A stretch of DNA of 20,490 nucleotides from Planctomicrobium sp. (GTDB taxonomy: Bacteria > Planctomycetota > Planctomycetia > Planctomycetales > Planctomycetaceae), in the NCBI GenBank assembly GCA_018659505.1, contig JABJMI010000292.1, positions 1-20,490 of the forward strand. The letters are read 5' to 3'. Each line of letters starts with the position of its first letter. Position 1 is the first letter of the stretch. The notes under the pieces were generated by a model. It had not been told where the DNA came from. It did not search any database and saw only the letters and a program-made list of their open reading frames with translations. Of the stretch, positions 13,464-20,490 are shown one piece after another. The position numbers and the translations under genes were made by a program.

Positions 13464-14888
13464 TTATTCGACTTCGGTTTCTTTTTCAGCAGCAGCTGTT
13501 TCTTCGAACTTGACTGGCACGAATGCTCGTGGGGCAACAGCTTCTTCAGTTGATGCTTGCTTTGACAACTGTTGTTCCAGTTTCGCAGCGTGATCGGAAT
13601 CCGCTTTCGCTAGCTCAGCATTGCCCGCAGTTTTGTACTCTTCGCCCCGCAAACGGTAGGCTTCAACGACTCTTGAATCAAAACGTCGGCATGCTTCGAA
13701 ATCTGTAATCGCTTCAGTCAGTTGACCAAGTTGGAGGTGAGCATCTCCTCTTATTGAACGAATCGTCGTGGTGTCGTTCGCTTCGAGAGATTTCGTACAA
13801 AGAGTGACAACTTCTGCAAACTGATCTTGAGAAGTGTGCAACTTAGCACGTTCGGTGATCGCAGAAATGTTGTTTCCATCAATGACGAGAGCATTATCAA
13901 ATGACTTTTCAGCCTGTTCGATATTGCCTTCTTTTAATAGGTGAACTCCACGTGCTAACCACAGATTGATGTTCTTGGGGTTATTCGCGATGCGGCGATT
14001 GATTTCAGTCAGTTGCTGAGACCAGACAACATGAGCAACATCTTGACGAGAAAGTTCTTCTTGACCGGCAGCTTTGTAGGCTTCGCTGCGATGCAGGTAA
14101 TACTGGTCGTTCGCCGGCTGTAATTCGATTGCTTGTGAAAAGTCAGCGATTGCTGAATCATAGTTTTCGAGCTTGAAGTAAGCCCGACCACGATTGCTAA
14201 TTGCATTCAAGTATTCAGGATTCGTTTCCAAAACCTGACTGAATGTCTCAACTGCTTTGCTGTAATCGGGGTCTTCCATTTGCAGATAGACAAAGCCCAA
14301 ATTGTTCAAAGCGTCAACGTAGTCAGGTTTTAATTTGATCGCTGTCTTGAAGTCGATCATCGCTTTAATGAATTGATTCTGACCGATGAAGACCAACCCT
14401 CGATTGTTGTAAACCTGAGGGTACTCTTTGTCGAGATCGATTGCTTTGTTGAAATCCTTCTCAGCTGCTGAGTACTCTTTTAGTAGCAGTAGGAAGTATC
14501 CACGTGTATTGCGAAGCTTCGGATTATCGGACTCGACAGCGATTGCCGAATTCATGTCACCAATCGCCTGCTTCAGCAGTTTCGCTTCCGCGAGAATTGC
14601 TGCTCGCTTGATATAAGCAGTAGACGTCGTTGGCTTGGCTTTGATAGCCGCTGTCAACACTTTGATTGCATTGTTCGCATCGCGTTTTTCGATGAGTTCA
14701 TCAGCCGCGGTCATTAACTGCTCATAGGTGACAGCCTTCTTCTCTGGCGTCTGTGCAGTTTTCTCCACTTCTTTCGCAGCGGTTTTCTTCGCTTTAGCCG
14801 GAGATTGACTCGCCTGTTTCGGCTCGCTGGAGCCTCCACAACCGACGACAAGAGATGTTAATAACAGCAGCGAGGTGATTCGCTTCAT
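13464..14888 (-). CDS. TPR-repeat lipoprotein
   Basis: A 474-residue lipoprotein with tandem tetratricopeptide repeats. From the ATG at 14888 the N-terminus is MKRITSLLLLTSLVVGC: a short basic start, a hydrophobic run and a lipobox ending at C17, so it should be lipidated and membrane-anchored outside the cytoplasm. A Lys/Ala/Glu-rich linker follows to about residue 50. About ten helix-pair repeats of 34 residues fill the rest; several are textbook (for example YNNRGLVFIGQNQF and ISNRGRAYFKLENY segments, each followed by A-x-x-DF-x-x-AI). The C-terminal 40 residues are low-complexity and acidic. TPR arrays bind partner proteins; the partner is unknown. The open frame reaches 14978, but that start would bury the signal peptide 30 residues in. 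Confidence 0.9.
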   Translation of the reverse strand: MKRITSLLLLTSLVVGCGGSSEPKQASQSPAKAKKTAAKEVEKTAQTPEKKAVTYEQLMTAADELIEKRDANNAIKVLTAAIKAKPTTSTAYIKRAAILAEAKLLKQAIGDMNSAIAVESDNPKLRNTRGYFLLLLKEYSAAEKDFNKAIDLDKEYPQVYNNRGLVFIGQNQFIKAMIDFKTAIKLKPDYVDALNNLGFVYLQMEDPDYSKAVETFSQVLETNPEYLNAISNRGRAYFKLENYDSAIADFSQAIELQPANDQYYLHRSEAYKAAGQEELSRQDVAHVVWSQQLTEINRRIANNPKNINLWLARGVHLLKEGNIEQAEKSFDNALVIDGNNISAITERAKLHTSQDQFAEVVTLCTKSLEANDTTTIRSIRGDAHLQLGQLTEAITDFEACRRFDSRVVEAYRLRGEEYKTAGNAELAKADSDHAAKLEQQLSKQASTEEAVAPRAFVPVKFEETAAAEKETEVE

Positions 14889-15050
14889 AGCTCGTTCCAG
14901 TCCGTTGGTTCGAGTAGATTTAGGAATGAGAAAGCAGCCCTCGTTCATTGCGACTTGCAATGCGGACCACCTCTCCATGAGGAAAGTATTCTGCTTTTAG
15001 TGGGAATTCCCAGAACGGGTCAATGCCGATTTTTGGAAATTTGATTGCTG

Positions 15051-15078
15051 TTGACTTGCAACCTACAGGTGTTAACAT
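15051..15078 (+). promoter_or_regulatory. Promoter candidate with overlapping palindrome for the toxin-antitoxin module
   Basis: TTGACT (15051-15056), a 16-base spacer and TAACAT (15073-15078) lie about 25 bases before the first gene. A perfect 8-base palindrome, TGTTAACA (15070-15077), covers the -10 element, where a HTH repressor would be expected to bind for autoregulation. The palindrome is short and may be chance. Confidence 0.45.
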
Positions 15079-15103
15079 TTATGTGCACACTTGATGAGTG
15101 ATT

Positions 15104-15340
15104 ATGCCTTACTATCAATTTCTATGGACGCCGGACATTCTCAATCATGTCGATGAACATGGTGTGACAATTGAAGAGTTTGAGGAAATTGTGATGGACC
15201 CTGATTTCGTAACATCCAGTCGAAGTTCAGGACGCCCTGCTGCTGAAGGATTCACATCAACTGGAAAGTACCTCTTCTGTGTTTACGAATTATTGGAAGA
15301 TGGAGTGACTGTTCTCCCTGTCACCGCATACGAGGTTTGA
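15104..15340 (+). CDS. BrnT/DUF4258-like toxin candidate
   Basis: A 78-residue protein from the ATG at 15104 (a GTG two codons earlier, at 15098, is also in frame). Its pattern, YxFLWTPDILNHVDEHGV, EEFEEIVMDP, SRSSGRPAAEG, then KYLFCVYELLEDGVTVLPVTAYEV at the end, follows the BrnT layout: W-D/P-x-x-x-N-x-x-K/E-HGV, an acidic helix, a DP turn, then strands closing with an R- or T-A-Y/R motif. BrnT-type proteins are ribonuclease toxins paired with a DNA-binding antitoxin. Many planctomycete relatives are annotated only as hypothetical. It is followed 1 base later by a HTH gene, which supports the toxin-antitoxin reading. Confidence 0.65.
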   Translation: MPYYQFLWTPDILNHVDEHGVTIEEFEEIVMDPDFVTSSRSSGRPAAEGFTSTGKYLFCVYELLEDGVTVLPVTAYEV

Positions 15341-15341
15341 A

Positions 15342-15704
15342 ATGACTAAGAACACAGAACAAACAAATCGAATTGAACGTGAGTTCACACCTGATGAGCG
15401 GCAACATTGGGAGAAAGCTCGTGATGAAGAAGAGCGAGGGAAATCAGAAAACATCGCTGCTGCAAAAGCCCGTAAAGCTCAAGCAGTTCTAGAGCGTCAT
15501 CCAGTTGTTCTGGAAATCCTGCAACAGTTATCTATAGCTAAAGAAGAGCAGGGCTTAAGTTACGCCGACCTGACTGAGCGAACTGGGATTGAACGTTCTA
15601 GTCTAGCCCGCCTTCTTAACAGCGGTACTAATCCTAAATTGCTTACTCTGGAAGCACTTGCGAAAGCACTCGGTAAGAATTTGAAAGTCACTGTAACTGA
15701 TTAG
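15342..15704 (+). CDS. XRE-family HTH regulator, probable antitoxin
   Basis: A 120-residue protein with a C-terminal helix-turn-helix of the XRE/Cro type: about residues 55-115, with LSYADLTERTGIERSSLARLLNSG as the HTH core and LTLEALAKALGKNLKVTV closing it. The N-terminal 50 residues are highly charged and probably helical (ERQHWEKARDEEERGK), a likely toxin-binding or dimer arm. The ATG comes one base after the toxin stop (TGA-A-ATG), so the two are translationally coupled. As an antitoxin it would neutralise the upstream protein and repress the shared promoter at 15051-15078; this is inference from order and family. Confidence 0.75.
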   Translation: MTKNTEQTNRIEREFTPDERQHWEKARDEEERGKSENIAAAKARKAQAVLERHPVVLEILQQLSIAKEEQGLSYADLTERTGIERSSLARLLNSGTNPKLLTLEALAKALGKNLKVTVTD

Positions 15705-15921
15705 TTACCTCACTTAGTACACGTCCCACGACGAGTGGCTGTGAACTATTTGCCTTGGTAGAGTATTGAATCACAAAAAAATCCTCACGGCAAATTGCCC
15801 ACAGAGTGAAGGATGTGATGCCTGTTAATTTCTGTGGGCAGCCTGAAAGTCAACTGGAAGCACAAGAAACAGGCTGACCACAGCCACCCTGCCGAGGTCC
15901 AGCTACGGGGCTCTCTCGAAC
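15705..15921. other. Non-coding gap with inverted repeats
   Basis: This convergent gap holds TGCCCACAGA (15796-15805) and its exact complement (15831-15840) with a 25-base loop, and CAGCCTG (15839-15845) with CAGGCTG (15870-15876). The two stems overlap by two bases and could stack. No T-run follows either. It may be a terminator region or a structured RNA; no coding sequence is supported. Confidence 0.4.
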
Positions 15922-16506
15922 CTATTTGTTCTTCTTAATGATTTCATCGAGAATAGCTTTGCTTTCTTTCAGCGCCGCTTGCGCTGCCTTCAGGGCTTTT
16001 TCTTGATCAGCAGTTAGTTTCTTCTGTTCTTTCAGGTCTTTCACTCGTTTTTCGCGATCAGCCTTTGCTTTTTTCGGTTGCTCTTCTTTTTTAGGAGCAG
16101 CGACAATTGACGAAATACGACGATTGAGTTCCTTCTTGATTGCAGCGACAATCTCTGCGTTTTTAAGGTAGCATTTGCTCAATTTTTTGTGGAGGTTTCT
16201 TAACTTCAGGATTGTATCTCCTGTGACTTCATTGGATGAGTCGATTTCGGCAAGAAACTTTTCAAGTGCTGTCCCATTTTTTTTACAGCGGTCGAGTTCG
16301 AACTCTGCAACGCTCAGCCATTGTCGGAGTTGATCATCAGTCTGGTCCTGCCAGTATCCCGGTAGAATTCCACCGTTACTATAAGTTTCAATAATTTCGG
16401 GCGAAATGGGTGGTTCAGAACCTTCATCTTGAGCTGTGGCAAATGGTGTTGTGATGAACAGACAGATTCCGGTAGTCATTGTGATGAGTAAACTTCGCAT
16501 GGGCAT
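15922..16506 (-). CDS. Secreted lysine-rich coiled-coil protein
   Basis: A 194-residue protein of unknown function. Residues 1-25 form a Sec signal peptide (MPMRSLLITMTTGICLFITTPFATA) with cleavage likely after ATA or AQ. The mature part has a short GYWQDQTDDQLRQWL segment (50-64), a Cys at 74 and another at 112, then a long helical, Lys/Glu/Ala-rich tail (about 120-194) with heptad-like spacing that should form a coiled coil. The AAGGAG ribosome-binding site 7 bases before the first ATG fixes the start. It is divergent from the HExxH protein, 382 bases away. Charged coiled-coil exported proteins occur often in planctomycetes without known roles. Confidence 0.7.
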   Translation of the reverse strand: MPMRSLLITMTTGICLFITTPFATAQDEGSEPPISPEIIETYSNGGILPGYWQDQTDDQLRQWLSVAEFELDRCKKNGTALEKFLAEIDSSNEVTGDTILKLRNLHKKLSKCYLKNAEIVAAIKKELNRRISSIVAAPKKEEQPKKAKADREKRVKDLKEQKKLTADQEKALKAAQAALKESKAILDEIIKKNK

Positions 16507-16888
16507 CGCTGAGCTCCTTGGGCTGAGATCTTTCTGGAACTGATGTCAGTTTCTGAGATATTCAAAGTACACTGCCGGTTGAAGCCTGTCCAATGTTAAA
16601 TCGCGAACAAACTTCTATGGGGTCAGTCTCTTGGCAGTGGGCAAGGGGTTGGTGGTAGGTTTTGAAGAATCAGAGCAGCATGCTTTATCGTTGCGGAAAG
16701 CACATTTGAATCCGCGCCCCTTTTAGTTGGTTTTCATATTCTTCGGGAAATTTCACGCAACCAAATCGCTTCTTCCCAGATAACAAGTCTGACTACTTTT
16801 GGTGCGAAACGTCTCCCAGGCATAGTGCTGCGGATTCACCGTTTGCACGATGCAGAATGATGCGTTTTTAGACGTGCAGGAATGAACA
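16507..16888. other. Divergent intergenic region, 382 bases
   Basis: No supported gene. It must hold promoters for both flanking genes. A 36-codon open frame on the minus strand (16685-16792) lacks a good start and is probably chance or a remnant. The phrase tatggggtcagtctcttgg at 16617-16635 recalls sequences near REP-associated transposons, from memory, but no complementary arm is present. Confidence 0.35.
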
Positions 16889-17698
16889 ATGTCTGATTTA
16901 ACACTTAGCTTAAAGATAAAACTGGGAGTCCCTGAAGTTATCGCAACAACAAACCAAATGCGTCAATTTCTACCTCCTGGATTTGCGGAAACTCCTCTAG
17001 CGGTTACCGCTCCACAATACGGGTTCGACCTGAACGACCTCTTGTACGATACGGTCGATGGAAAGCTTGAGTACCAGGGTGGCGAAATTATCCTCAATTT
17101 GATTCAGCGAATCCTATTCGACAAGCGACTTGATCCCTGTGAAAAGACGTGGATTATTAAGCACGAAAAAAAACATGTGAAGGAGAACGAGAAAGTTTTT
17201 CGTACAACTTTCCTCCCAACTTTGAAAGCAGACTCTGCTTTCAAAACACTGACAGCGACACATATCATCTCTCCGTCGACTGACAACTTTGGGCCAAAGG
17301 TTGACGCGCATATGAATAAGATCGCTGCGCGTATTATTCACGTCTTTAATACCCTCATGGCGGACTCAGCGAGGCGAATTGATTCTAAATCTGAATACGA
17401 AGATGTCGACGGCAAAAAAAAGGACTACTGTGGTGCAGGTTCGTCGAAAATTCCTAAGTTCTCAGTGATTCGAAAAGGCAATACCGGGAGTGATGTCGCT
17501 TTTGCCCAACGGTTATTGAATGGCGGATTATTCATTGGAGCGCTTGGCGGTGAGTCGCTTCAGGTCGACGGAATCTTCGGTTCCAACACAAAGGCTCGCG
17601 TCAAAAAACTTCAGTCGAAGTTACATGTTTCAAGCGATGGAGTCGTCGGACCCGTTACATGGACATTACTTATGGTGTTCTTCCCTTTCTCTGCTTGA
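16889..17698 (+). CDS. HExxH-motif protein with C-terminal peptidoglycan-binding domain
   Basis: A 269-residue protein in two parts. The N-terminal part contains WIIKHEKKHVKENEKVF at 88-104, a HExxH zinc-peptidase motif (His92, Glu93, His96) with Glu99/Glu101 nearby, and a later ARRIDSKSEYEDV segment (161-173) that recalls DUF922-like secreted zinc proteases. The C-terminal part, about 193-262, is a PG_binding_1 domain: IRKGNTGSDVAFAQRLLN, VDGIFGSNTKARVKKLQ and GVVGPVTWTLL, all typical. There is no signal peptide or membrane helix, unlike most cell-wall enzymes, so export may use another route. AGGA lies 7 bases before the ATG. Whether the peptidase is active is not shown; the motif is the only evidence. 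The neighbour upstream is a divergent exported coiled-coil protein. Confidence 0.65.
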   Translation: MSDLTLSLKIKLGVPEVIATTNQMRQFLPPGFAETPLAVTAPQYGFDLNDLLYDTVDGKLEYQGGEIILNLIQRILFDKRLDPCEKTWIIKHEKKHVKENEKVFRTTFLPTLKADSAFKTLTATHIISPSTDNFGPKVDAHMNKIAARIIHVFNTLMADSARRIDSKSEYEDVDGKKKDYCGAGSSKIPKFSVIRKGNTGSDVAFAQRLLNGGLFIGALGGESLQVDGIFGSNTKARVKKLQSKLHVSSDGVVGPVTWTLLMVFFPFSA

Positions 17699-17769
17699 AT
17701 ACTTATGTGAATTCAGTTTGCAGACGAGATCTCACTGAAACTCATATTGCACCGAAAAACTGTTTCCCC

Positions 17770-17816
17770 GTACTCTCTTACCTTCTCAACGAATGATTCT
17801 GAGAGTATGAGAGTAC
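17770..17816 (+). promoter_or_regulatory. Leader hairpin before the glycosyltransferase fusion
   Basis: GTACTCTC (17770-17777) can pair with GAGAGTAC (17809-17816), ending 1 base before the ATG. A second copy of GAGAGTA at 17801-17807 can pair with the same 5' arm, so two alternative stems compete. The region where a ribosome would bind is in the 3' arm. If the leader is transcribed this could restrain translation; no ligand or start site is known. Confidence 0.35.
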
Positions 17817-17817
17817 G

Positions 17818-20430
17818 ATGCGTAATAAAGTGAAACGAGAATGGAAACGAGTTGTTCAGAAACTTGTTCCAGCCAAACTGAATCGTGAGTTCCGTCGAGC
17901 TCGCCGTAAAATCGGTCTTCCGTCATTGGGAGAGTTGCGTCGGCGTTTTCGTGGTGAACTGTCAGTCAATGATGTGGTGTCACAGCAGGTTTACGATCTC
18001 GTTCAAGAGAAGATTGAAACACTAGAGCAAAGAATCGAAACACAGTCGGAGTCAATTCGTTGGTTGGTCGAGAACCAGAAATGGATTCTCCAGAACCAGT
18101 CGAGAGGACGGGGCTCTTCTGATTTCGCAGACTCTGGACCGTTGGTCTCGATTGTGATGCCGGTTTGGAATCGCGAAGAATTTATCGCGGATGCGATTCA
18201 AAGCGTGTGTGATCAAACCTATTCAAACTGGGAACTCTTGATTGTCGACGATGGGAGCACGGATGGAACGATCAGTGCCATCTCTTCTTTTCTGAAAGAT
18301 CCTCGTGTCAATCTCCTACGTCAACAGCACGATGGTGTCTGCGTTGCGCGGAATGAGGCTTTAGCTGTTGCGCGCGGCGAAATTATTGCGTACCTCGATT
18401 CGGATAATCAGTGGGTTGAAAGTAACTTGCAAGCTGTTGTTGAGACGTTCACCAACGAGCCGAAGTGTCAGTCTGTCTATTCTGCTCAATTGGTCGAGAA
18501 TGATGATCAGAACTGGTGCTATATCCGAGATTTTAAATATCAGCGAGACGAGTATTTATCCAAGGGTGGAATCGACTTGAATGCGTTTGCTCATCGTCGT
18601 GAGCTCTTCGAAGAATTTGGTGGATTTGATGAGTCCCTGGATCGACTGGTCGATTGGGATCTCATCGCTCGCTATACCGAACAAAATCCGCCCACACGAA
18701 TCGCGACTGTTGGCTGTCGATATCGTGAAATGGGAATCCATCGGATCTCTACGAACGGGAACTTCTGGAGAAATCGTCATTTGATTCAACGGAAATGGCA
18801 GCGACCGGAAGTCGAAAATTTGAAAGTCTTGTACGTTGTTCGAGACTATCCACAACTCTCAGAGTCTTACGTCCGGTGGGAAATTGACTGTATGCGTCGC
18901 TGGGGTGTCGATGTTCATGTCTGGTCATCACTCGAAAAAACAATTTCACCATATCCTTCGGATGTTCCACACCACACTGGTCTTCTTGAAGAAGCGATGC
19001 AGGATGTGAAGCCAAGCATCGTTCACTTTCACTGGTTAAATATCGCCTCGATGTTTCTTGAAGTGGTGTCACGCTATGGGGCAGTCGCTACAGTTCGAGG
19101 TCATGGATTCGAATATTCACCAGAACAAACTGAAATCCTGCTTCGACATCCGACCTTGCAGCGGATCTTTGCTTTTCCTCACTTTGCAAAGCCCTTCGAA
19201 CATCTGGCGAAAATTCAATCGTCACCATGTGCGTTCAATAGCGAATTTTATCACCCGGATGGTGTCAAAGACCCTTCGTTGGTAGTTCGCACAGGATCTG
19301 CAAAGAAAACTAAAGGCATTCAAGATTTTATTGATACCGCAGTGCTGTGTCCTGGGCATCAGTTTGTATTGATCATTAGTCGTTTGAATGGTCTTGAAGC
19401 ATACCCAGAAGAAGTTATTGCTTACAATGAAGCAAAGGGAAGCCCTGTAACAATACACGTGAACATGCCTCATGAAGAAGTCGCTGAAATTATTCGCAAT
19501 GCCGGAATTTACATGCACACCTACGGGGCGGAAGAACCATTCGGAATGCCGATCTCCATTGCAGAGGCAATGGCAACAGGCTGTTACACACTCGTGAGAA
19601 ATTTGCCTGGAGCAGCGGATTACCTCGGACCTGGCGGTGATTTATACGCGAGTGTTACAGAGGCTGTGAGTCTCATCAAAGCAACAGAAACTTGGTATCA
19701 GGAAGATTGGGCAGGGCATCAGCGAAAAACAGTGGACTACGCATATAGTAGATTTACTGATCTGAATGTTTTTCGTCCAATGCTTGACTGCTGGAAAAAT
19801 GTCATTGCAACCGGAGTTGATCCGGCAACGATTATTGAAGATGCTCTCGATCCGGAATTGCAGCCGGTAATCTCTTTGATTCTCGAAGAGAACAGAGCCG
19901 ATCACTTGGTCGTTTTTGGTCGACCTTTGCTCACTCATTTATTGGGGACATACAAAATACTTAAAGAATGGGGGCTTGATAAAGATGTCTGCTATGCCGG
20001 ATTGGTCCATTCTCTCTACAATGCTGTCGGTCAACATCGGCTCGAAGTCTCTGCGGGAAATCGTGAACGCTTGAAATCGATTATTGGTGAACGCTCTGAA
20101 AACCTTGCCTACCTCTTTCAAACTTCGTTCCGAAGAAATTTCGACAACATGGTGAAAGCAGGATCCGACTTATCGTTCGTCGGTCGGTTTTCAACAGAAA
20201 GACTTCAATTAAGTCAGGCAGAATTTGAAGCTCTTTGTACGATTCACTTAGCGGAATGGCTGGAAAAACGAAAACGCCTTCCCGGCGACACACACGCTCA
20301 AGATGTCTACCGTATCATCGCCCATACTCTCGGTGGCAGACCGCTCGAACATTATCAAAGAGAGGTTTGCCCTGAACTTGAAGCGATGGAAGAACAGAAG
20401 CATCTTAAGTTCGATAAAGCAGCTGCCTAA
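17818..20430 (+). CDS. Glycosyltransferase fusion: GT2 + GT4 + DUF6817/HD-like domain
   Basis: An 870-residue cytoplasmic protein of three joined domains. Residues 1-105 are basic then coiled-coil-like. GT2 (about 108-330): SIVMPVWNREEF, DDGSTDGT at 144-151, and the metal-binding DSD at 194-196. GT4 (about 335-660): a LKVLYVVRDYPQLSE start, RGHGFEYS at 427-434, and FGMPISIAEAMATG at 575-588 with the catalytic-type Glu583. Last (about 690-850): LLTHLLGTYKILKEWGL with His706 and DVCYAGLVHSLYN with His731, the pattern of DUF6817, an HD-like all-helical domain. GT2-GT4 pairs build cell-surface glycans or glycosylate proteins; what the third domain does is unknown, possibly nucleotide or phosphate removal. 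The start is placed at the ATG at 17818; no strong ribosome-binding site is seen. It stands alone in its strand after the HExxH gene. Confidence 0.85.
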   Translation: MRNKVKREWKRVVQKLVPAKLNREFRRARRKIGLPSLGELRRRFRGELSVNDVVSQQVYDLVQEKIETLEQRIETQSESIRWLVENQKWILQNQSRGRGSSDFADSGPLVSIVMPVWNREEFIADAIQSVCDQTYSNWELLIVDDGSTDGTISAISSFLKDPRVNLLRQQHDGVCVARNEALAVARGEIIAYLDSDNQWVESNLQAVVETFTNEPKCQSVYSAQLVENDDQNWCYIRDFKYQRDEYLSKGGIDLNAFAHRRELFEEFGGFDESLDRLVDWDLIARYTEQNPPTRIATVGCRYREMGIHRISTNGNFWRNRHLIQRKWQRPEVENLKVLYVVRDYPQLSESYVRWEIDCMRRWGVDVHVWSSLEKTISPYPSDVPHHTGLLEEAMQDVKPSIVHFHWLNIASMFLEVVSRYGAVATVRGHGFEYSPEQTEILLRHPTLQRIFAFPHFAKPFEHLAKIQSSPCAFNSEFYHPDGVKDPSLVVRTGSAKKTKGIQDFIDTAVLCPGHQFVLIISRLNGLEAYPEEVIAYNEAKGSPVTIHVNMPHEEVAEIIRNAGIYMHTYGAEEPFGMPISIAEAMATGCYTLVRNLPGAADYLGPGGDLYASVTEAVSLIKATETWYQEDWAGHQRKTVDYAYSRFTDLNVFRPMLDCWKNVIATGVDPATIIEDALDPELQPVISLILEENRADHLVVFGRPLLTHLLGTYKILKEWGLDKDVCYAGLVHSLYNAVGQHRLEVSAGNRERLKSIIGERSENLAYLFQTSFRRNFDNMVKAGSDLSFVGRFSTERLQLSQAEFEALCTIHLAEWLEKRKRLPGDTHAQDVYRIIAHTLGGRPLEHYQREVCPELEAMEEQKHLKFDKAAA

Positions 20431-20460
20431 CGCATTTCCCGACGTGAGATCAGCAACATG

Positions 20461-20490
20461 TTACAAGCACGACGCGCAAGCGAGTGAATC
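20461..20490. repeat. Edge of a probable dispersed intergenic repeat
   Basis: The last 30 bases (ttacaagcac..., with gcgcaagcgag) resemble a repeat I associate with planctomycete intergenic regions, of the form acaagcccgaagcgcaagcg. The resemblance is from memory and the element is cut by the window end, so this is only tentative. Confidence 0.35.

Noticed and set aside
14889..14978. Upstream extension of the TPR lipoprotein frame
   Set aside because: It would bury the signal peptide and lipobox 30 residues inside the protein.
16685..16792. 36-codon minus-strand open frame in the divergent gap
   Set aside because: No usable start codon near its front and no recognised similarity; could be a remnant but cannot be supported.

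Overview
The window looks like ordinary chromosomal sequence from a member of the Planctomycetota, probably order Planctomycetales, with moderate GC. The main support is the gene content: a large secreted cytochrome-like PSCyt1/DUF1549/DUF1553 protein with CFECH and CARCH motifs, a secreted DUF1080 (3-keto-disaccharide hydrolase-like) protein, a secreted PQQ-like beta-propeller protein opening with a tryptophan-arginine-glycine motif, a DUF1207 outer-membrane-type protein, and weak or absent Shine-Dalgarno sites before several genes. Species cannot be fixed from this sequence. I see no tRNA, rRNA, CRISPR array, prophage or complete insertion sequence.

Layout. Positions 1-3160: the 3' end of a zinc-ribbon (zf-TFIIB) protein, convergent with a PPP-type metallophosphoesterase; a DUF1080 protein; then two tightly spaced membrane protein genes, the first carrying a domain that resembles the C-terminal half of type II secretion pseudopilin G. 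Positions 3250-5870: a lone STAS-domain protein, a YiiX-like permuted papain-fold protein on the minus strand, and a small zinc-ribbon membrane protein. Positions 5950-9370: the PSCyt1/DUF1549/DUF1553 protein behind a plausible sigma-70 promoter, a 266-base gap packed with nested palindromes, and an orphan RelE/HigB-like toxin candidate. Positions 9470-12070: a PQQ-propeller gene followed by a GATase1-like gene in one likely operon, with a palindrome at the junction, plus a small membrane protein. Positions 12320-14890: a DUF1207 protein convergent with a TPR lipoprotein across a strong bidirectional terminator. Positions 15050-15704: a compact two-gene module, BrnT-like toxin plus XRE-type regulator, with its own promoter. 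Positions 15900-20430: a secreted lysine-rich coiled-coil protein, a HExxH-motif protein with a C-terminal peptidoglycan-binding domain but no signal peptide, and an 870-residue glycosyltransferase fusion (GT2 + GT4 + an HD-like DUF6817-type domain).

How the genes fit together. The window is mostly single genes or gene pairs, not one large operon. Many products are exported: lipid-anchored TPR protein, beta-propeller, DUF1080, DUF1207 and cytochrome-like protein, which fits planctomycete investment in the periplasm and polymer breakdown. The least ordinary items are the GT2-GT4-DUF6817 fusion, the HExxH/peptidoglycan-binding protein, the pseudopilin-like domain inside a polytopic membrane protein, and the palindrome-rich gap at 8864-9013. 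I did not find clear evidence of a wholly new multi-gene system.
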